Below, in pieces: positions 36,947 to 48,245 of a DNA stretch of 64,000 nucleotides (its first letter is position 1; every line of letters begins with the position of its first letter). The stretch is from the NCBI RefSeq assembly GCF_036785885.1, contig NC_092317.1, forward strand, positions 4,962,501 to 5,026,500, written 5' to 3'. The notes beneath the pieces were generated by a model, which saw only the letters and a list, made by a program, of their open reading frames with translations, had not been told where the DNA came from and did no database searches. The position numbers were made by a program, and so were the translations under genes. Source of the DNA: Coffea arabica (Eukaryota > Streptophyta > Magnoliopsida > Gentianales > Rubiaceae).

Positions 36947-38640
36947 TTTTTTTTTTCAACAAACGTTAATATCATTGTATATATTAACACTTGATAATAT
37001 AAGGGTTAATCACAAAAAGAGGCCTCAGCCCTCCAATCATTGTTGGCTGCTTCTGTTAGCCAAGTTGGGAAGTTGTTTTCCCAATCAATGTCATTAACTA
37101 GTTGTGTTGCAAAATATGCTAGCCTATGACCTCTTACATTAGCTGATCTAGGTACAAAAGAGACTTTGCATTGTTCAAAACCTTTAACTAGGTCCTCAAT
37201 GTCTTCCAGAATAGTTGCTATATGATCATCCTGCACATTGTTGCTTTTGATCATGTCGATTGCCGTTTTGCAGTCTGACAACACTTCTATTTTCCCCCAA
37301 CCTGCTTGTCTTGCCATTTGGAGTGCCATCCTAATGGTTAAGGTTTCTTCCATTAGTGCCTCTCCCTTTTTTGTCTCCATTACTCCTCTTGCTCTAATGA
37401 TATTTTTTGCCCAATTCCTTACTATTATTCCTTTTCCTGTTCTGATTATTTCTCTTGCTTCTCCTTTTTGTTGTTCGAACTCTAACCTGTTCCCTGCTTT
37501 CCATATCTGCCATAATATGTTTGCTGTTAGAGTGATTCGTTCCTTTCCCTTTGCCATTGTCCCAGTTTGAACTACTGCTTCCCACCATTTCCACAGGTTG
37601 TTTTGAAGATCATGTAATCCTTCCCATCTCACTGGTGCTATGCTCCATACTATTTGAGCGATTAGACATTGAAAGAAAAAGAGTTCCATCATTTCTACTT
37701 CCTCCCCACACACACTGCAAATTTTGTCTCCTTTGTCTGTTCTGTTGTGGATTGTTTCTTTGATAGCTAAGCTATTCTGCAAGCACCTCCAAATGAAATG
37801 TTTCAATTCGTGCTTCAAGTTCAGCTTTCAGAGTTGTTTCCAAATGCTATGCTTTTTGATCTCCCAACTTGTTTCCTCTCCTATGCTTTCTCTTCTTCTT
37901 TCGTTTCTCCTTTCTTGCACAGCATTTGCATAGCTTGTCTTCACTGTGTACACCTCAGACTTTGAAAAGCTCCAGAAGAACCTATCTTTTCTTTTGAAGC
38001 AACTCAGTGGCATGTTGATTATATGCATTCTATCCTCTGGATTGAAAATTTGTTGCAGGATTTATGTGTTCCATCTTCCTTCTTTTATTAGCTGGTTCAC
38101 AGTTTCGATCTGACAGTTTGGAGGGCATCTTGTGGTTATTTTCCCTGATTTCGATCCCATTAACCATCTGTCCTTCCATATGTTCACCTGGCATCCTTTT
38201 CCTTCTCTTTTCCACAGACCTCTTTGTATCAATCTCCACGCACTATGTATGCTTTTCCATGTCCATGAAGCTGATTCAGGAGGGATGGTTTCAAAAGCAT
38301 TTGGGTCCTTTAGATACTTTGCTTTGATCACTTTACTCATTAGCAAATTTAGGGAAGTGATAATTCGCCAAAGTTGCTTAGCAAGTAAAGCTTCATTCAA
38401 AGCTTCTAAATCTTTGAATTCCTTTGACTTTAGACAATTTCTTCCAACTTATCCAATGCATTTTCCAGTCCTGCTGGCCACTTCCCTACCAGAAGTTCAC
38501 TATACACTTGCATATATCCTTGCAAAGTCTTTTAGGCAACTTAAAGCAAGTCATGGCATAATTTAGCATTGCTAGAATCGCTGACTTGATCAGGACTTTC
38601 TTCCCAGCTTAAAATCCATCTACCAGCAAAAGAAAATAAA
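36947..38640 (-). mobile_element. LINE (plant L1-type) remnant, minus strand, 5'-truncated
   Basis: On the minus strand, in order: end of the reverse transcriptase (AGKKVLIKSAILAMLNYAMT, about 38620-38540) and the linker typical of plant LINEs (LLAKQLWRIIT, SWTWKSIHSAW, 38400-38062). A zinc-knuckle-like region with CSVCGEEVEMMELFFFQC (37730-37650) and the second half of an RNase H domain (LSDCKTAIDMI, VPRSANVRGHRLAYFA) follow. The T run at 36947-36956 is the inverted poly(A) tail. Frames shift several times, and the N-terminal RNase H part with the first catalytic Asp is deleted between NWAKNIIRARG and the following MEETLTIRMAL. Inactive. Confidence 0.85.
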
Positions 38641-38789
38641 CTAGAAATATATAGGTTTATAGTGGTGTACCACAGCAACAATAAGACATAATTGCTTGCT
38701 TGAGAAATGTATGTTAGCAATTCAATATTGGATGTTACCGCTGTTTCATTGATAAACCAACGTTGAGTTAATGGAGATTGAATTCCACA

Positions 38790-41653
38790 ACAAGCTTGGT
38801 TCACGCACCCAGGATATGAAAAGGTAGTTGCAGAAGCCTGGAAAGATGGCGAGGAGAATTTAGAAGGCAAACTTCAAATGCTAAGAATGAGGCTTAAGGA
38901 ATGGAATCTATTAGTTTTTGAAAATATTTTTCACAGGAAAAGGAGATGCAAAGCGAGATTGGAAGGAATTCAAAAGATACTATGCAGTCAGTATTCGAGA
39001 AAGTTGGAAAAGTTAGAGGTGAAGCTAGTGGATGAGTACAATAAAATATTGGAGCAGGAGGAGATTTTCTGGCGGCAAAAGTTAAGGATAGAATGGCTGC
39101 AGTGGGGGGACAAAAATACTAAGTTTTTCCATACGTCAACAATAATTAGGAGAAGAAAGAACCAAATTACGAGCCTACGGGATGATGGTGGTAAGTGGCA
39201 TGATGATCCAGAGATCCTAAGGAGTATGGTACGGGATTATTTTTGTGATTTGTATCAAGAAAATGAGGAGGGAGAGGCTGGAGGATGTCCTACATTTGAT
39301 ATGTTCCCAAAATTGGATAGTAGGAGACTGGAAGCTTCGGGGAGACAGGTATGTGAGTATGAGATCAAGCAAGCTTTATTCAAAATGAATCCAAACAAGT
39401 CACCAGGGCCGAATGGAGTAAATGCGGGTTTTTATCAAGAGCACTGGGAGTTAGTAAGGCCCCAAATGGTCAGTTTTGTGAAAAAGGTATTTGAAGAGAG
39501 GATAATGCCGGATCATGTTAATAGCACACTTATCTCTTTAATACCAAAAGTGGAGTTTCCAGAAATGGTTTCTCAGTTCAGACCCATTTCGCTATGCAAT
39601 GTTTCCTATAAGGTGGTAACGAAGATTATAGTGGAAAGAATTCGGCCAATGATTCCTGAGCTAGTCAAGCAGAATCAATGCAGTTTTATTCCGAGCAGAC
39701 AAACAGTAGACAATATAATTATAGCTTAGGAGATTTTACACACTATGAGCAAGTGGAGGGGAAAGAAGGGCGGAATGGCAATTAAAGTAGATTTGGAAAA
39801 AGCGTATGATAGATTAAGATGGAGCTTTATACATCAGACTCTCAGGTTGGTAGGCTTCCCGGTAGGGCTAATTGAGCTAATCATGAACTGTGTCCAGGCG
39901 AGTGCCATGCAAGTCTTATGGAATGGAAAGAAAACTACACCATTTAAGCCAACTAGAGGGATACGGCAAGGCGACCCGCTATCACCGTATTTGTTTGCAT
40001 TATGTATGGAAAGGTTAGACCATATGATTAAAGAAGCAGTAGCACTGAAGGAGTGGAGACCAATTAAAGTATCTCGGAATGGCCCAGGTGTAGCTTATCT
40101 AAGCTTTGCAGATGATTTAATGTTGTTTGCAGAGGCAAGTATGGGACAAGTTGAGGTGATAGGGGATATCCTGGGTAATTTTTGCAAGCTGTCGGGGCAA
40201 AAGATAAATGTCAGCAAATCACAGATTTTCTACTCATTAAACGTACCCTGAAGTGCGAAAATGCAGATAAAAGGGAGATTTGGAATAGAGATCACGGTTG
40301 ACTTGGGAAAATACTTGGGTGTGCCTCTAATACATGGGAGGGTAACGAAAAGTACCTTTCGACCAGTTGTGGAGAAAGTCAAAAAATGACTAGTAGGCTG
40401 GCAAAAGCAAATACTGTCATTTGCAGGAAGGGCAACTCTGGTAAAGTCAGTGCTAGCTGCAACTCCATTATATATCATGCAAACGGCTATGTTGCCATGT
40501 TCAGTTCTAGATGAAATAGAGAGATGTGCAAGGGATTTTTTATGGGGGACCTCAATAGAGTACAGGAAAATCCATCATGTGAAATGGAGTACTGTGACAA
40601 GGGACAAAGAGGAAGGAGGACTTGGGATACGAAAAATGAGGGAGACCAATAGAGCAATTCTTGCTAAGTTGAACTGGAGAGCTCTGCAACACAAGGAGTC
40701 GTTATGGGTAAGGGTTCTTCGAAACAAATATAAAGAACCGGGAAGGAATGGGAGAAAATCCTTTGTTTGGAGGAGTATGGAGGAGGGGCAGAAGGTTTTG
40801 AGCAAAGAAGTAAGGTGGAAAGTGGGAAATGGGATGGATGTTAGATTTTGGAAGGACATATGGTTAGTAGAAAAGCCGTTAGTGGAAATGAGCGAAAGAG
40901 AAATTCCACAAGGAGAGATGCATAAGAGGGTCAGGGACTATTGGGTACTTGGGGAGGGTTGGAGTATGGATGAATTGGAGCTCTTCTTACCTATCCGAAT
41001 GTTAAGTAGGCTCGGGGAAGTATATTTACAAGAAGAGGGGACTAACAGGGATTTGCCAGTTTGGACTCTGGAACCCGGGGGAGTGTTTTCAACTAGAACT
41101 GCGTATAATCTGGAAAGCAATGAAGAAGCAGTCCCGGATCAAAAAGGTTGGGATCAAATTTGGAAGCAAAGAGGACCGGGCAGATTGCAGTTCGTAATGT
41201 GGTTGGCTAGACACCAAAGACTCTTAACTAATGCAGAAAAGAAGAGAAGACATCTCCAGAAATGTAGTTATTGCAAGATATGTGGGCAGGACCCGGAAAC
41301 GCAGCTCCATGCTTTAAGAGACTGTCCTTGGGCTAGAAAGATATGGTACACTCTAGTTCATCCAAAATTTTGGGAGGAATTTAACAGCAAGAGTGGAGAA
41401 GACTGGAACCTGAAGAGAGGTAATAAAGGCAAATGGGATCACTTCGACAGGCAGGCAGTTTTCCAACAGGTGGTGTACTCAATATGGGGGGGCAGGAATA
41501 ATTTTTGCATTAATATGGACAGCAGTAAGCTTGATAATCTAGATAAAATGATAGTGACACTGTTGGAATCTAATCAAAGAATGTTAGACAGGGAAGCTAG
41601 GAGCAGGGAAAGACAAACTATAAATATCGAATGGACTAAACCGGAGAGAGGTT
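38790..41653 (+). pseudogene. LINE reverse transcriptase, left piece
   Basis: Reads from WFTHPGYEKVVAEAWK through the linker (FFHTSTIIRRRKNQI) into a full reverse transcriptase: NKSPGPNG, FRPISLCNVSYK, KVDLEKAYDR, RQGDPLSPYLF and the catalytic FADD (about 40108-40119). The connection domain and a zinc knuckle (CSYCKICGQ...HALRDC) follow. Three nonsense codons break it: TAG at 39727-39729, TGA at 40249-40251 and TGA at 40387-40389. In each case a single C-to-T change from CAG or CGA would explain the stop. The piece ends at the MULE junction before the RNase H domain. Confidence 0.88.
40237..41653 (+). repeat. 1.4-kb LINE segment duplicated on the two sides of the MULE, left copy
   Basis: Aligned with 50183-51600 without gaps, I count about 13 substitutions. 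Both copies share the TGA stops corresponding to 40249 and 40387, so they derive from one already-decayed sequence. Confidence 0.9.
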
Positions 41654-41663
41654 TGACCAACTA

Positions 41664-41733
41664 TAATTACATTTACCTCCCCTGAGGTTTGACCAAATAA
41701 CGAATCGATCCCTGAGATTTGACCAAATAACAG
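41664..41733 (+). repeat. MULE left terminal inverted repeat
   Basis: Begins TAATTACATTTACCTCCC and contains GAGGTTTGACCAAATAAC and GAGATTTGACCAAATAAC about 28 bases apart. A 13-base copy of its inner part (GAGGTTTGACCAA) also lies across the junction with the LINE at 41648-41660. Confidence 0.9.
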
Positions 41734-42726
41734 ATTCCTCCCTCACACTAACTTCTGTCACTTATAAGTAACAGAAATAGCCAAAAGTCTGAATAACCCT
41801 TATTAATTTTCATCAAACTTTTAAGACATAAAAATAGAAATATGTACTTACAATTTTACCCTTTAGGCGGGAAACAAGACAGATAGCGACTTTATCACTT
41901 CAACCCCTACAATCCCAACATCAGATTATCATACTACACTCTCACTTTTCTTGTACTCTCTTTCCATGAAACCCTATGTTTCTATCGTTGCTTAATCCTT
42001 AAATCACTAAAATAAAACTCAAAAACTACAGTGCGTTGTCTACATATCAACATATTGTGGCTGGAGAAATTTTTCACAACAAAGGTTGTAGGTTCGGAAA
42101 GCTATTGGAGGCCTAAGCATAGTACTATCTTTAACTGATCATTTCTTGCATGGGTATTATATACTATTTGAACCAAAAAAATGAGTTCTGCATGCACGGA
42201 TCTAATATTTATATACATTAGATCCTTCTTAGTTTGATTTCTAGGACACAAATATGCTTCAAATTTAGGGGTTTTTGATTGTGATGCATCAATACAACAT
42301 TGCCAGCATTTTTGGTTGCTACTGCATGTATAATAGTTATATGGGTGGTGAACGTAGTCATAAATAACAAGAAATCCAGATTTAATAATGTAAATCTGGA
42401 GTTTTTGTGAAATTTTTTAATATATCACTTTTTTCTACATTGGCAAAATACATATGTAATTTTTAGTTGTTTGAACCACAATAAGGTTGTATTAGTCGTT
42501 TATCAAAATAGTTTTACAATTTAGGGTTTAATAGGAAATCTTTATTTATTTCCTGTTATGTCAGATTCCACGTTGATTCATATCTTCAAACTTAGTTGCA
42601 TGCAAATCAGTTTTTTCTCATCATATTAATGCTATTTGTTAATGAAGCACATGATAAACTTTGTTGTTTTCGTGGTTTTAGGCTGGACTTGCAAGTGTCT
42701 ACGACATTACTCTTCATTGTGAAAGC

Positions 42727-45700
42727 ATGAAGTTTGAACTAAGGAATATTGATCCCGATCGCTATTCTTACATTGACTTGTTATCTGATGTTTGTGAGAA
42801 TGTTTTGAATCGTATTTCTAGTCGACAAAATATCATGATTGCTTTATGTTGTGATATCCCTGGTACTGTGGAAACAATGAACATTGAAACTGATTCGGAT
42901 GTGCTGGAAATGGTTGGTTTACATAGGAGGAATGGACGTATCAATGTTTATGTTAGGCAGGTTTGTGATGATGTTCAAGAGAACTTGAATGAAAATGCTG
43001 GTAATGGGAACAATATTGATGGAAATGGAAATATTATGGGGCTGAATTTTAATAATATTAGTGCCAATGTTAATAATGATAATGAAAATAACACGGGAAT
43101 AGATGGTAGCAATGTTGATATTGCTATGAACTTTGAAGTGGTGGGTGTAAACTTCCATGGGACAGAGAGTAGCAATACCAAAAGGGCTGGTAAGAAGAAT
43201 TCAAAAGGTTGGGCAGAAGGAAATGCTAGACAAAATACTATAACTAGCAAAAGGTTGGGTAAAAGAAAGGAATTCGAAAATGTTTTGAATGGTGTTGATG
43301 CAGGGATCCAGGATGAAGTGGAAACTGATGATGAGCTATATGTTTATAGTGACAATGATGAGATAAGTGTTGACTTAGATGATGAACTATTTAGTACATT
43401 TGTACAAGAGGGATTGGAAAATGAGTTAGATTCTGGTGGAGACTTGTCTGATTATGAGTCCAATGATGAAGTTGAAGCTGAAAATGAGTCCGACAGTGAC
43501 TTGGAGGATGATTTAATGGGTGCATGCCTAAATATTGCTGAGTTTTCCATGCCTGAGGGAGAGAAATTTAGGCTCTTAAAGGGAATGATATTTGCAAATG
43601 TTGATACTTTTAGAAGGGTGCTATATGAATATAAAATTCAGTGGGGTTTTCCTCTAATTTTTTATAAAAATGAAAAGTCTAGAGTTACGGCGCATTGTGG
43701 CAATCAAGGTTGTGATTGGAGAGTACATGCTTCTCCAGCACCTGATAAGATGACATATATGGTAAAAACATGCACACCTGATCATACTTGTGTCATGAGT
43801 GAAAAAATTGTTGCTTCTGCCAAGTGGATTGCAAGAAAAATAATTGACCTATTGAGGGCAGATTCCACTGTTAAACCTGAGCTATTAAGGCATGAATTGG
43901 CTAAGTATGGTGTTTTTCCTACTGATATGCAGCTTTATAGAGCAAAGCAAAAGGCACAGGACATTATTGATGGTAGCCATGGTGATAGCTATAGCTTGCT
44001 GCCAAAGTATTGTGTCATGATTATGAATACAAATCCTGGTAGTATAGCTAAGATTCAATTTGAAATGACTTTGGCATCGGCTGTTCCTTCAGTTAAAGGA
44101 ATGTTTGTGGGGTTAGATGCACTAAAGAAAGGATTTTTTGATGGCTGCCTTCCTTTCATAGGATTTGATGGATGTCACTTGAAAGGGCCGTATGGAGGGG
44201 TTTTACTTTCTGCAATTGGTCTAGATGGAAATAATGGATTGTATCCTATTGCTTATGCCATTGTTGAGAGTAAGAATAAAGAAAGCTGGATGTTTTTCTT
44301 TGAATGGTTAGCTGCAATGCTTGATGACTTTCCAAGGGATAGGCCTTGGACTTTCATGACTGATAGGCAAAAAGTAAGATCTTAACAACTCATTCAATTA
44401 ATCAATCACTGATTTTGGGATTTTAACACATGTATTTTTTGACGTTTGTAGGGACTGATTGAAGCCATTAACTCTAAGGTACCATGGGCAGTGAACAGAA
44501 AGTGTTGCAGGCATATATATAGCAATTTTAGAGGCCGTTTTCCAGGAGTTATGCTTAGGCAATTATTTTGGCAAGCTTCAAGGGCTTACACTGAAGTAAA
44601 CTTTAAGGAGGCTATGGCCAAAATTAAGGATTTAAAACCTGCAGCCCACGAGTGGCTGGAGAAAATTCCTTATCACTTGTGGTCTAGGCATGCTTTCCTC
44701 ACAGATTTGAAGAATGATCACATCACAAACAACATTGCTGAATCTTTCAATCATTGGATAGGAGATCTAAGGGGTAAGAATGTGTTAACATTGCTGGACA
44801 ATATTCGATCTAAGTTGATGAGTAGGCTGCTAAAAAGATTTGAAAAAGGCTGTCTTTATAAGAATAATGTGGTTTCAAATGTGAAAAACAGACTTAATGT
44901 ACTTGCTAATGAATGTAGAAAGTGCACTATACTGCTTGCAAGTGGTAACGAATTCCAAGTGAAGGATTGTAATGTTTCTTACATTGTGAACATCAATGAG
45001 AGAACATGTGATTGCAAGGTATGGAACTTGTCTGGAATACCATGCAAGCAAGCAACAGCTGTTCTTATTAACAAGAGAGCAGATTTGGAAAGTTATTGTG
45101 ATTTTAGCAAGACAAAAGAATTTTACATCAGAGCATACAATGAAGTCATTCATCCAATCCCAGATGTAAAGTTTTGGCCACCTATTGAAGTGAATCCTTC
45201 AAAAGTACTACCACCAGTACTTAGAAGAAAAGCTGGCAGGCCAAGAAAGGCCCGGAGAAGGGAGCAAGGAGAAGCACCAGCTGTAGGCCAAGGAAAAAGA
45301 TCATCCACGCTGAAGTGTAGTTTGTGTCAACAATTTGGGCACAATAAAAGAGCTTGTGAAGGTGGTCCAAAGAGGGATAGAAAAGGCAATTTCAAGAGAA
45401 GAAATGTGGAGTGCACTATTCAAACTCTTACATTCTTACGTACCATGGACTGTAATCTTAAGCATTTTCTAACCTTGTTTTCATTCTTACTGAAGTTACT
45501 TGGTCAGACCAGTGGAATGGAACCTCGTGTATCTACTGGAACTAGCAGACCAACATCTACTTATTGTCCCACACAAGAATCAGTTACTCTACCTGCTGGA
45601 AGTACACAACCTCCCATTGAAGTCTCTCAGGTGACTTCTAATGTCATGTACTCAAATTCTCATATTTGTAGATTTTGCTAACTATAAACATGCATGAAAT

Positions 45701-45951
45701 TGTAGGGAGAAAGCAATACTAGACATGTTGCTTTATCTCAAACACATGAAGAAATGTTTGGGAGTTCAAGAGCTTCAAATCTACTGGGCAAAAATCTTGC
45801 TGCTATGGTCATTGGAAGAAGATCAGTTGCTGGCAACAACAATGGAGGGTCAATATCAGGATCTATTCCTACTTCAGCACAACCAGGGCCTACATCAACA
45901 TTGCCAGCAACTTCTGAAAAAAATTCTCAATCTAAATATGCAATGTTCTAG
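42727..45951 (+). CDS. MULE (MuDR-type) transposase, 3 exons, about 1,023 aa
   Basis: Cut-and-paste transposase of the Mutator superfamily. Exons: 42727-44373, 44452-45630, 45706-45951, all phase 0 with GT-AG introns. Domains: N-terminal region with a basic patch (about 155-185) and a long acidic stretch (about 200-260). A MuDR DNA-binding domain with C-x4-C and H-x-C residues (AHCGNQGCDWRVHA, CTPDHTC) follows, then the DDE core: Asp481 in FIGFDGCHLKG, Asp546 in FMTD, Glu646 in NNIAESFNHW. A SWIM zinc finger (CDC...GIPCKQA) comes next, but its expected His is Gln. A CCHC zinc knuckle (CSLCQQFGHNKRAC) and a Ser/Thr-rich tail end the protein. An alternative extra intron (about 45402-45507) would remove a hydrophobic stretch. 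No nonsense codon or frameshift interrupts the chosen exons, so the element may be or recently was autonomous. An upstream exon is possible. Confidence 0.88.
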
Positions 45952-46619
45952 CCTTCAGGCTTTGTTTACATATGCTTTTTGTTGACATGGTTGCAAATGA
46001 AGATAATTAGGATTCTCAGTCTATTGTGCTTGTACTTATTAGACTTTATGGCCATGTTATGGTCTTGTTGTTCTGTTGACGGTTCATAGCACATATGTGG
46101 TGCTGATACTGATAAAACTCTGTGACCAGTGTATGGTCTTTTTGTTCTTTTGATGATTCATAGCACAATGGAACTAAGTTTTGCTTGTTTCTCTGTTTGT
46201 TTTCACTAGCTCTTTTCAAGTGCTTGGTATGAGATATTTTAGATTTTATGCAAACTGTTGAGTGCAGCTGAGTGGTCACATATTGCATGATTTTCCAGCC
46301 GGATTAGATACAATTTGGGTTACCATTGAAATAGGAGAAATATTTTAGGAGAAAGCCAGAGTGAGTCGAGAGGCAGCAGCCAGGGTTATGCGGAAGAGAC
46401 TCAGGTTATTTTGCTGAAATGGAGTACGGTCTTGTGGGGCTTGTTATTAGCTTATGATAACATAAAGAAGAAAATAAAACATAAACGTCACTTTATAAAG
46501 GCAAGTGGTACTTGCTGTCTGTGTATATACCACAGTCTCATTTGGATTCCGTCCTCCTTCTCAACCTAAATTCTCAGCTTAGATTTTTATTCCAAACCCC
46601 TCAATTTTCTGATCTACGG

Positions 46620-46860
46620 CATCCAAACCAAGCCCCTCAAGATAACCCGACTCATGTCTTCAAGCCCCTCAAGCCCTTCAAGTCCCTCAAGCCCCTCAAG
46701 TTTCTGATCAGATATTGCTAGTGTTAACCCGACCCACGTCTTCAATGCCGCCGGCGTCACGGGTTGTCCCAACGTCGACTCACAGGTTGTCCCACAAAGT
46801 TGAGACGATCCGGACAAGTCTTCAATGCCGCCGGCGTCACGGATGGAACCAACGTCGACT
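46620..46860. repeat. short tandem and direct repeats inside the MULE
   Basis: Tandem CCCCTCAAG-type 9-mers at 46638-46700. Two copies of a 26-base unit starting GTCTTCAATGCCGCCGGCGT (46738 and 46818) each lead to CCAACGTCGACT. The local GC content is far above the rest of the MULE, which suggests acquired sequence, but I do not recognise the source. Confidence 0.5.
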
Positions 46861-47799
46861 GGTGCGGGTGAATTTTTGAGTATGATGCGGGTCGTCCACT
46901 CGGGTCGGGTGTTGGATTCAAGGAGAAGGAAAAACCTGCAACTTTTTGGATCTTTCTATTCCAAGATCAAAGCCATGGTGGGTTCTCTTTCCTTTTATCT
47001 TTTCATTCATTTTTGGTTTCCTATCTGAAATTCTAATAATTTATGTTTTAATTTTTTTATTTTTGGAAATTGTGATTAACTGAACTCAAGTTGTTATTTG
47101 GGTGTTTTCTTTTCTTTATATGGGATATTATTAATCTGTTTCATTAGATAGTGGATAGGCTGAATGGTTGTCAAGAACAGCATGCAATATGGTTTAATCC
47201 GAAAATGAGAAAGAATTGCGAATTGTGAATTTGTTAAGCTGGTGCCAATTTGATTATTGAAGAATTGTGAAGAATTGTGGTTTAATCTGTATCATTTGAT
47301 TATTGAAGTTTGAGTTTGGAACTGAAAGATGAGACTGGGAAGAATGTATTTCTGTATCCGAAAATGTTTTTTGTCACTTTTTTTGTCACTTTTTCTTTAA
47401 GAATTTCCGGGATTGAAATTTACTCTTCTTGTACCTTTGGTGATAGACATTCAAGTCATCTGAGGCTTTTAGTCTTCTATATTTCAGATGTGGTCTACTG
47501 TGCTCTCAATATAGTGCTTGATTATGTTGATTATGTTGATTAGTGGCGCTTGCTACTGCTTAGATATACCTTTTCTTGGAGCAATAGGCACTGATTTAGA
47601 AAGAATCTAGTCCTGCTGCATATCTCTGCAGGACATGAGGAAACTGATTCCAGCTATGTAGTTGTTTTCTTTAGAGGATGTGTGCTTGTTTTCTCCTTGA
47701 TTTAGTGGGAACAAGAGTATCTAAGTAGCTATCCTACAAGTCATTAATATGTACCATTCTCCCTAAATTGTATTTTGGTTTTCAGGTTGGGAAGCAAAT

Positions 47800-47885
47800 G
47801 CTGCTAAAAAGACTACTAGGGTAAAAAGACTACTGGGGTAACTATGGCTCCAGTAGGAGTGGTAAAAAGACTACTGGGGTAACTT
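47800..47885. repeat. AAAAAGACTACTGGGGTAAC repeats inside the MULE
   Basis: Three copies of a 15-20-base unit (about 47804, 47822 and 47864), the first with AGGG for GGGG, lie directly before the captured exon. Confidence 0.6.
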
Positions 47886-47918
47886 TGCTTGTTATAGACG
47901 TCCTGATCTCGTTTGCAG

Positions 47919-48245
47919 TGGTTGCTGGGATTTCTGAACTTCTGGCATAAAGGAGAGGTGCGAACCACAAGGGTGAGAGTCTTGCCATGGCATGTCTTTC
48001 TTGGCCACTACACATATGCTTTGGCAGTGGTAACAGCTGAGACAGGGCTTCTGGAAAAATTGACATTCTTGCAAACCAGAGGAGATGTATTGAGACGTTG
48101 CACCGAGTCAATGGTTGTGAACGGTTTAGGACTTGGATTGGCCCTTCTGAGTGGTATTGTAATATTAGCAGCAGTTTTACCAAAGCATGAAGCTCCACAC
48201 TTTAAGATGATGTACACAAACAACAAATGCTTGTCTTCTCAGTAA
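47919..48245 (+). pseudogene. captured last exon of a cytochrome b561 (transmembrane ascorbate ferrireductase)
   Basis: After an intact acceptor (TTTGCAG, ending 47918) the frame reads the C-terminal part of a plant cytochrome b561: WLLGFLNFWHKGEVRTTRVR, LPWHVFLGHYTYALAVVTAE, TGLLEKLTFLQ, ESMVVNGLGLGLALLSGIVI, ending in a TAA at 48243. It holds two predicted membrane helices and one conserved haem-region His (LPWH). Intact proteins pass electrons from ascorbate across a membrane to Fe3+ or monodehydroascorbate. Here no preceding exon for the other helices is visible; the fragment lies between transposase and terminal repeat, so it is host gene sequence carried by the transposon. The open frame is fully preserved. 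Confidence 0.85.

Noticed and set aside
38541-38870. 109-codon minus-strand open frame spanning the gap between the two LINEs
   Set aside because: Its second half is LINE sequence in the wrong frame and its first half is intergenic; not a gene.
40575-40859. Minus-strand open frames within both LINE copies (also near 50521)
   Set aside because: Shadows of the reverse-transcriptase frame; they recur only because the segment is duplicated.
42919-43250. Minus-strand Ile-rich open frames within the transposase
   Set aside because: Reverse reading of the Asn/Asp-rich acidic stretch of the transposase.
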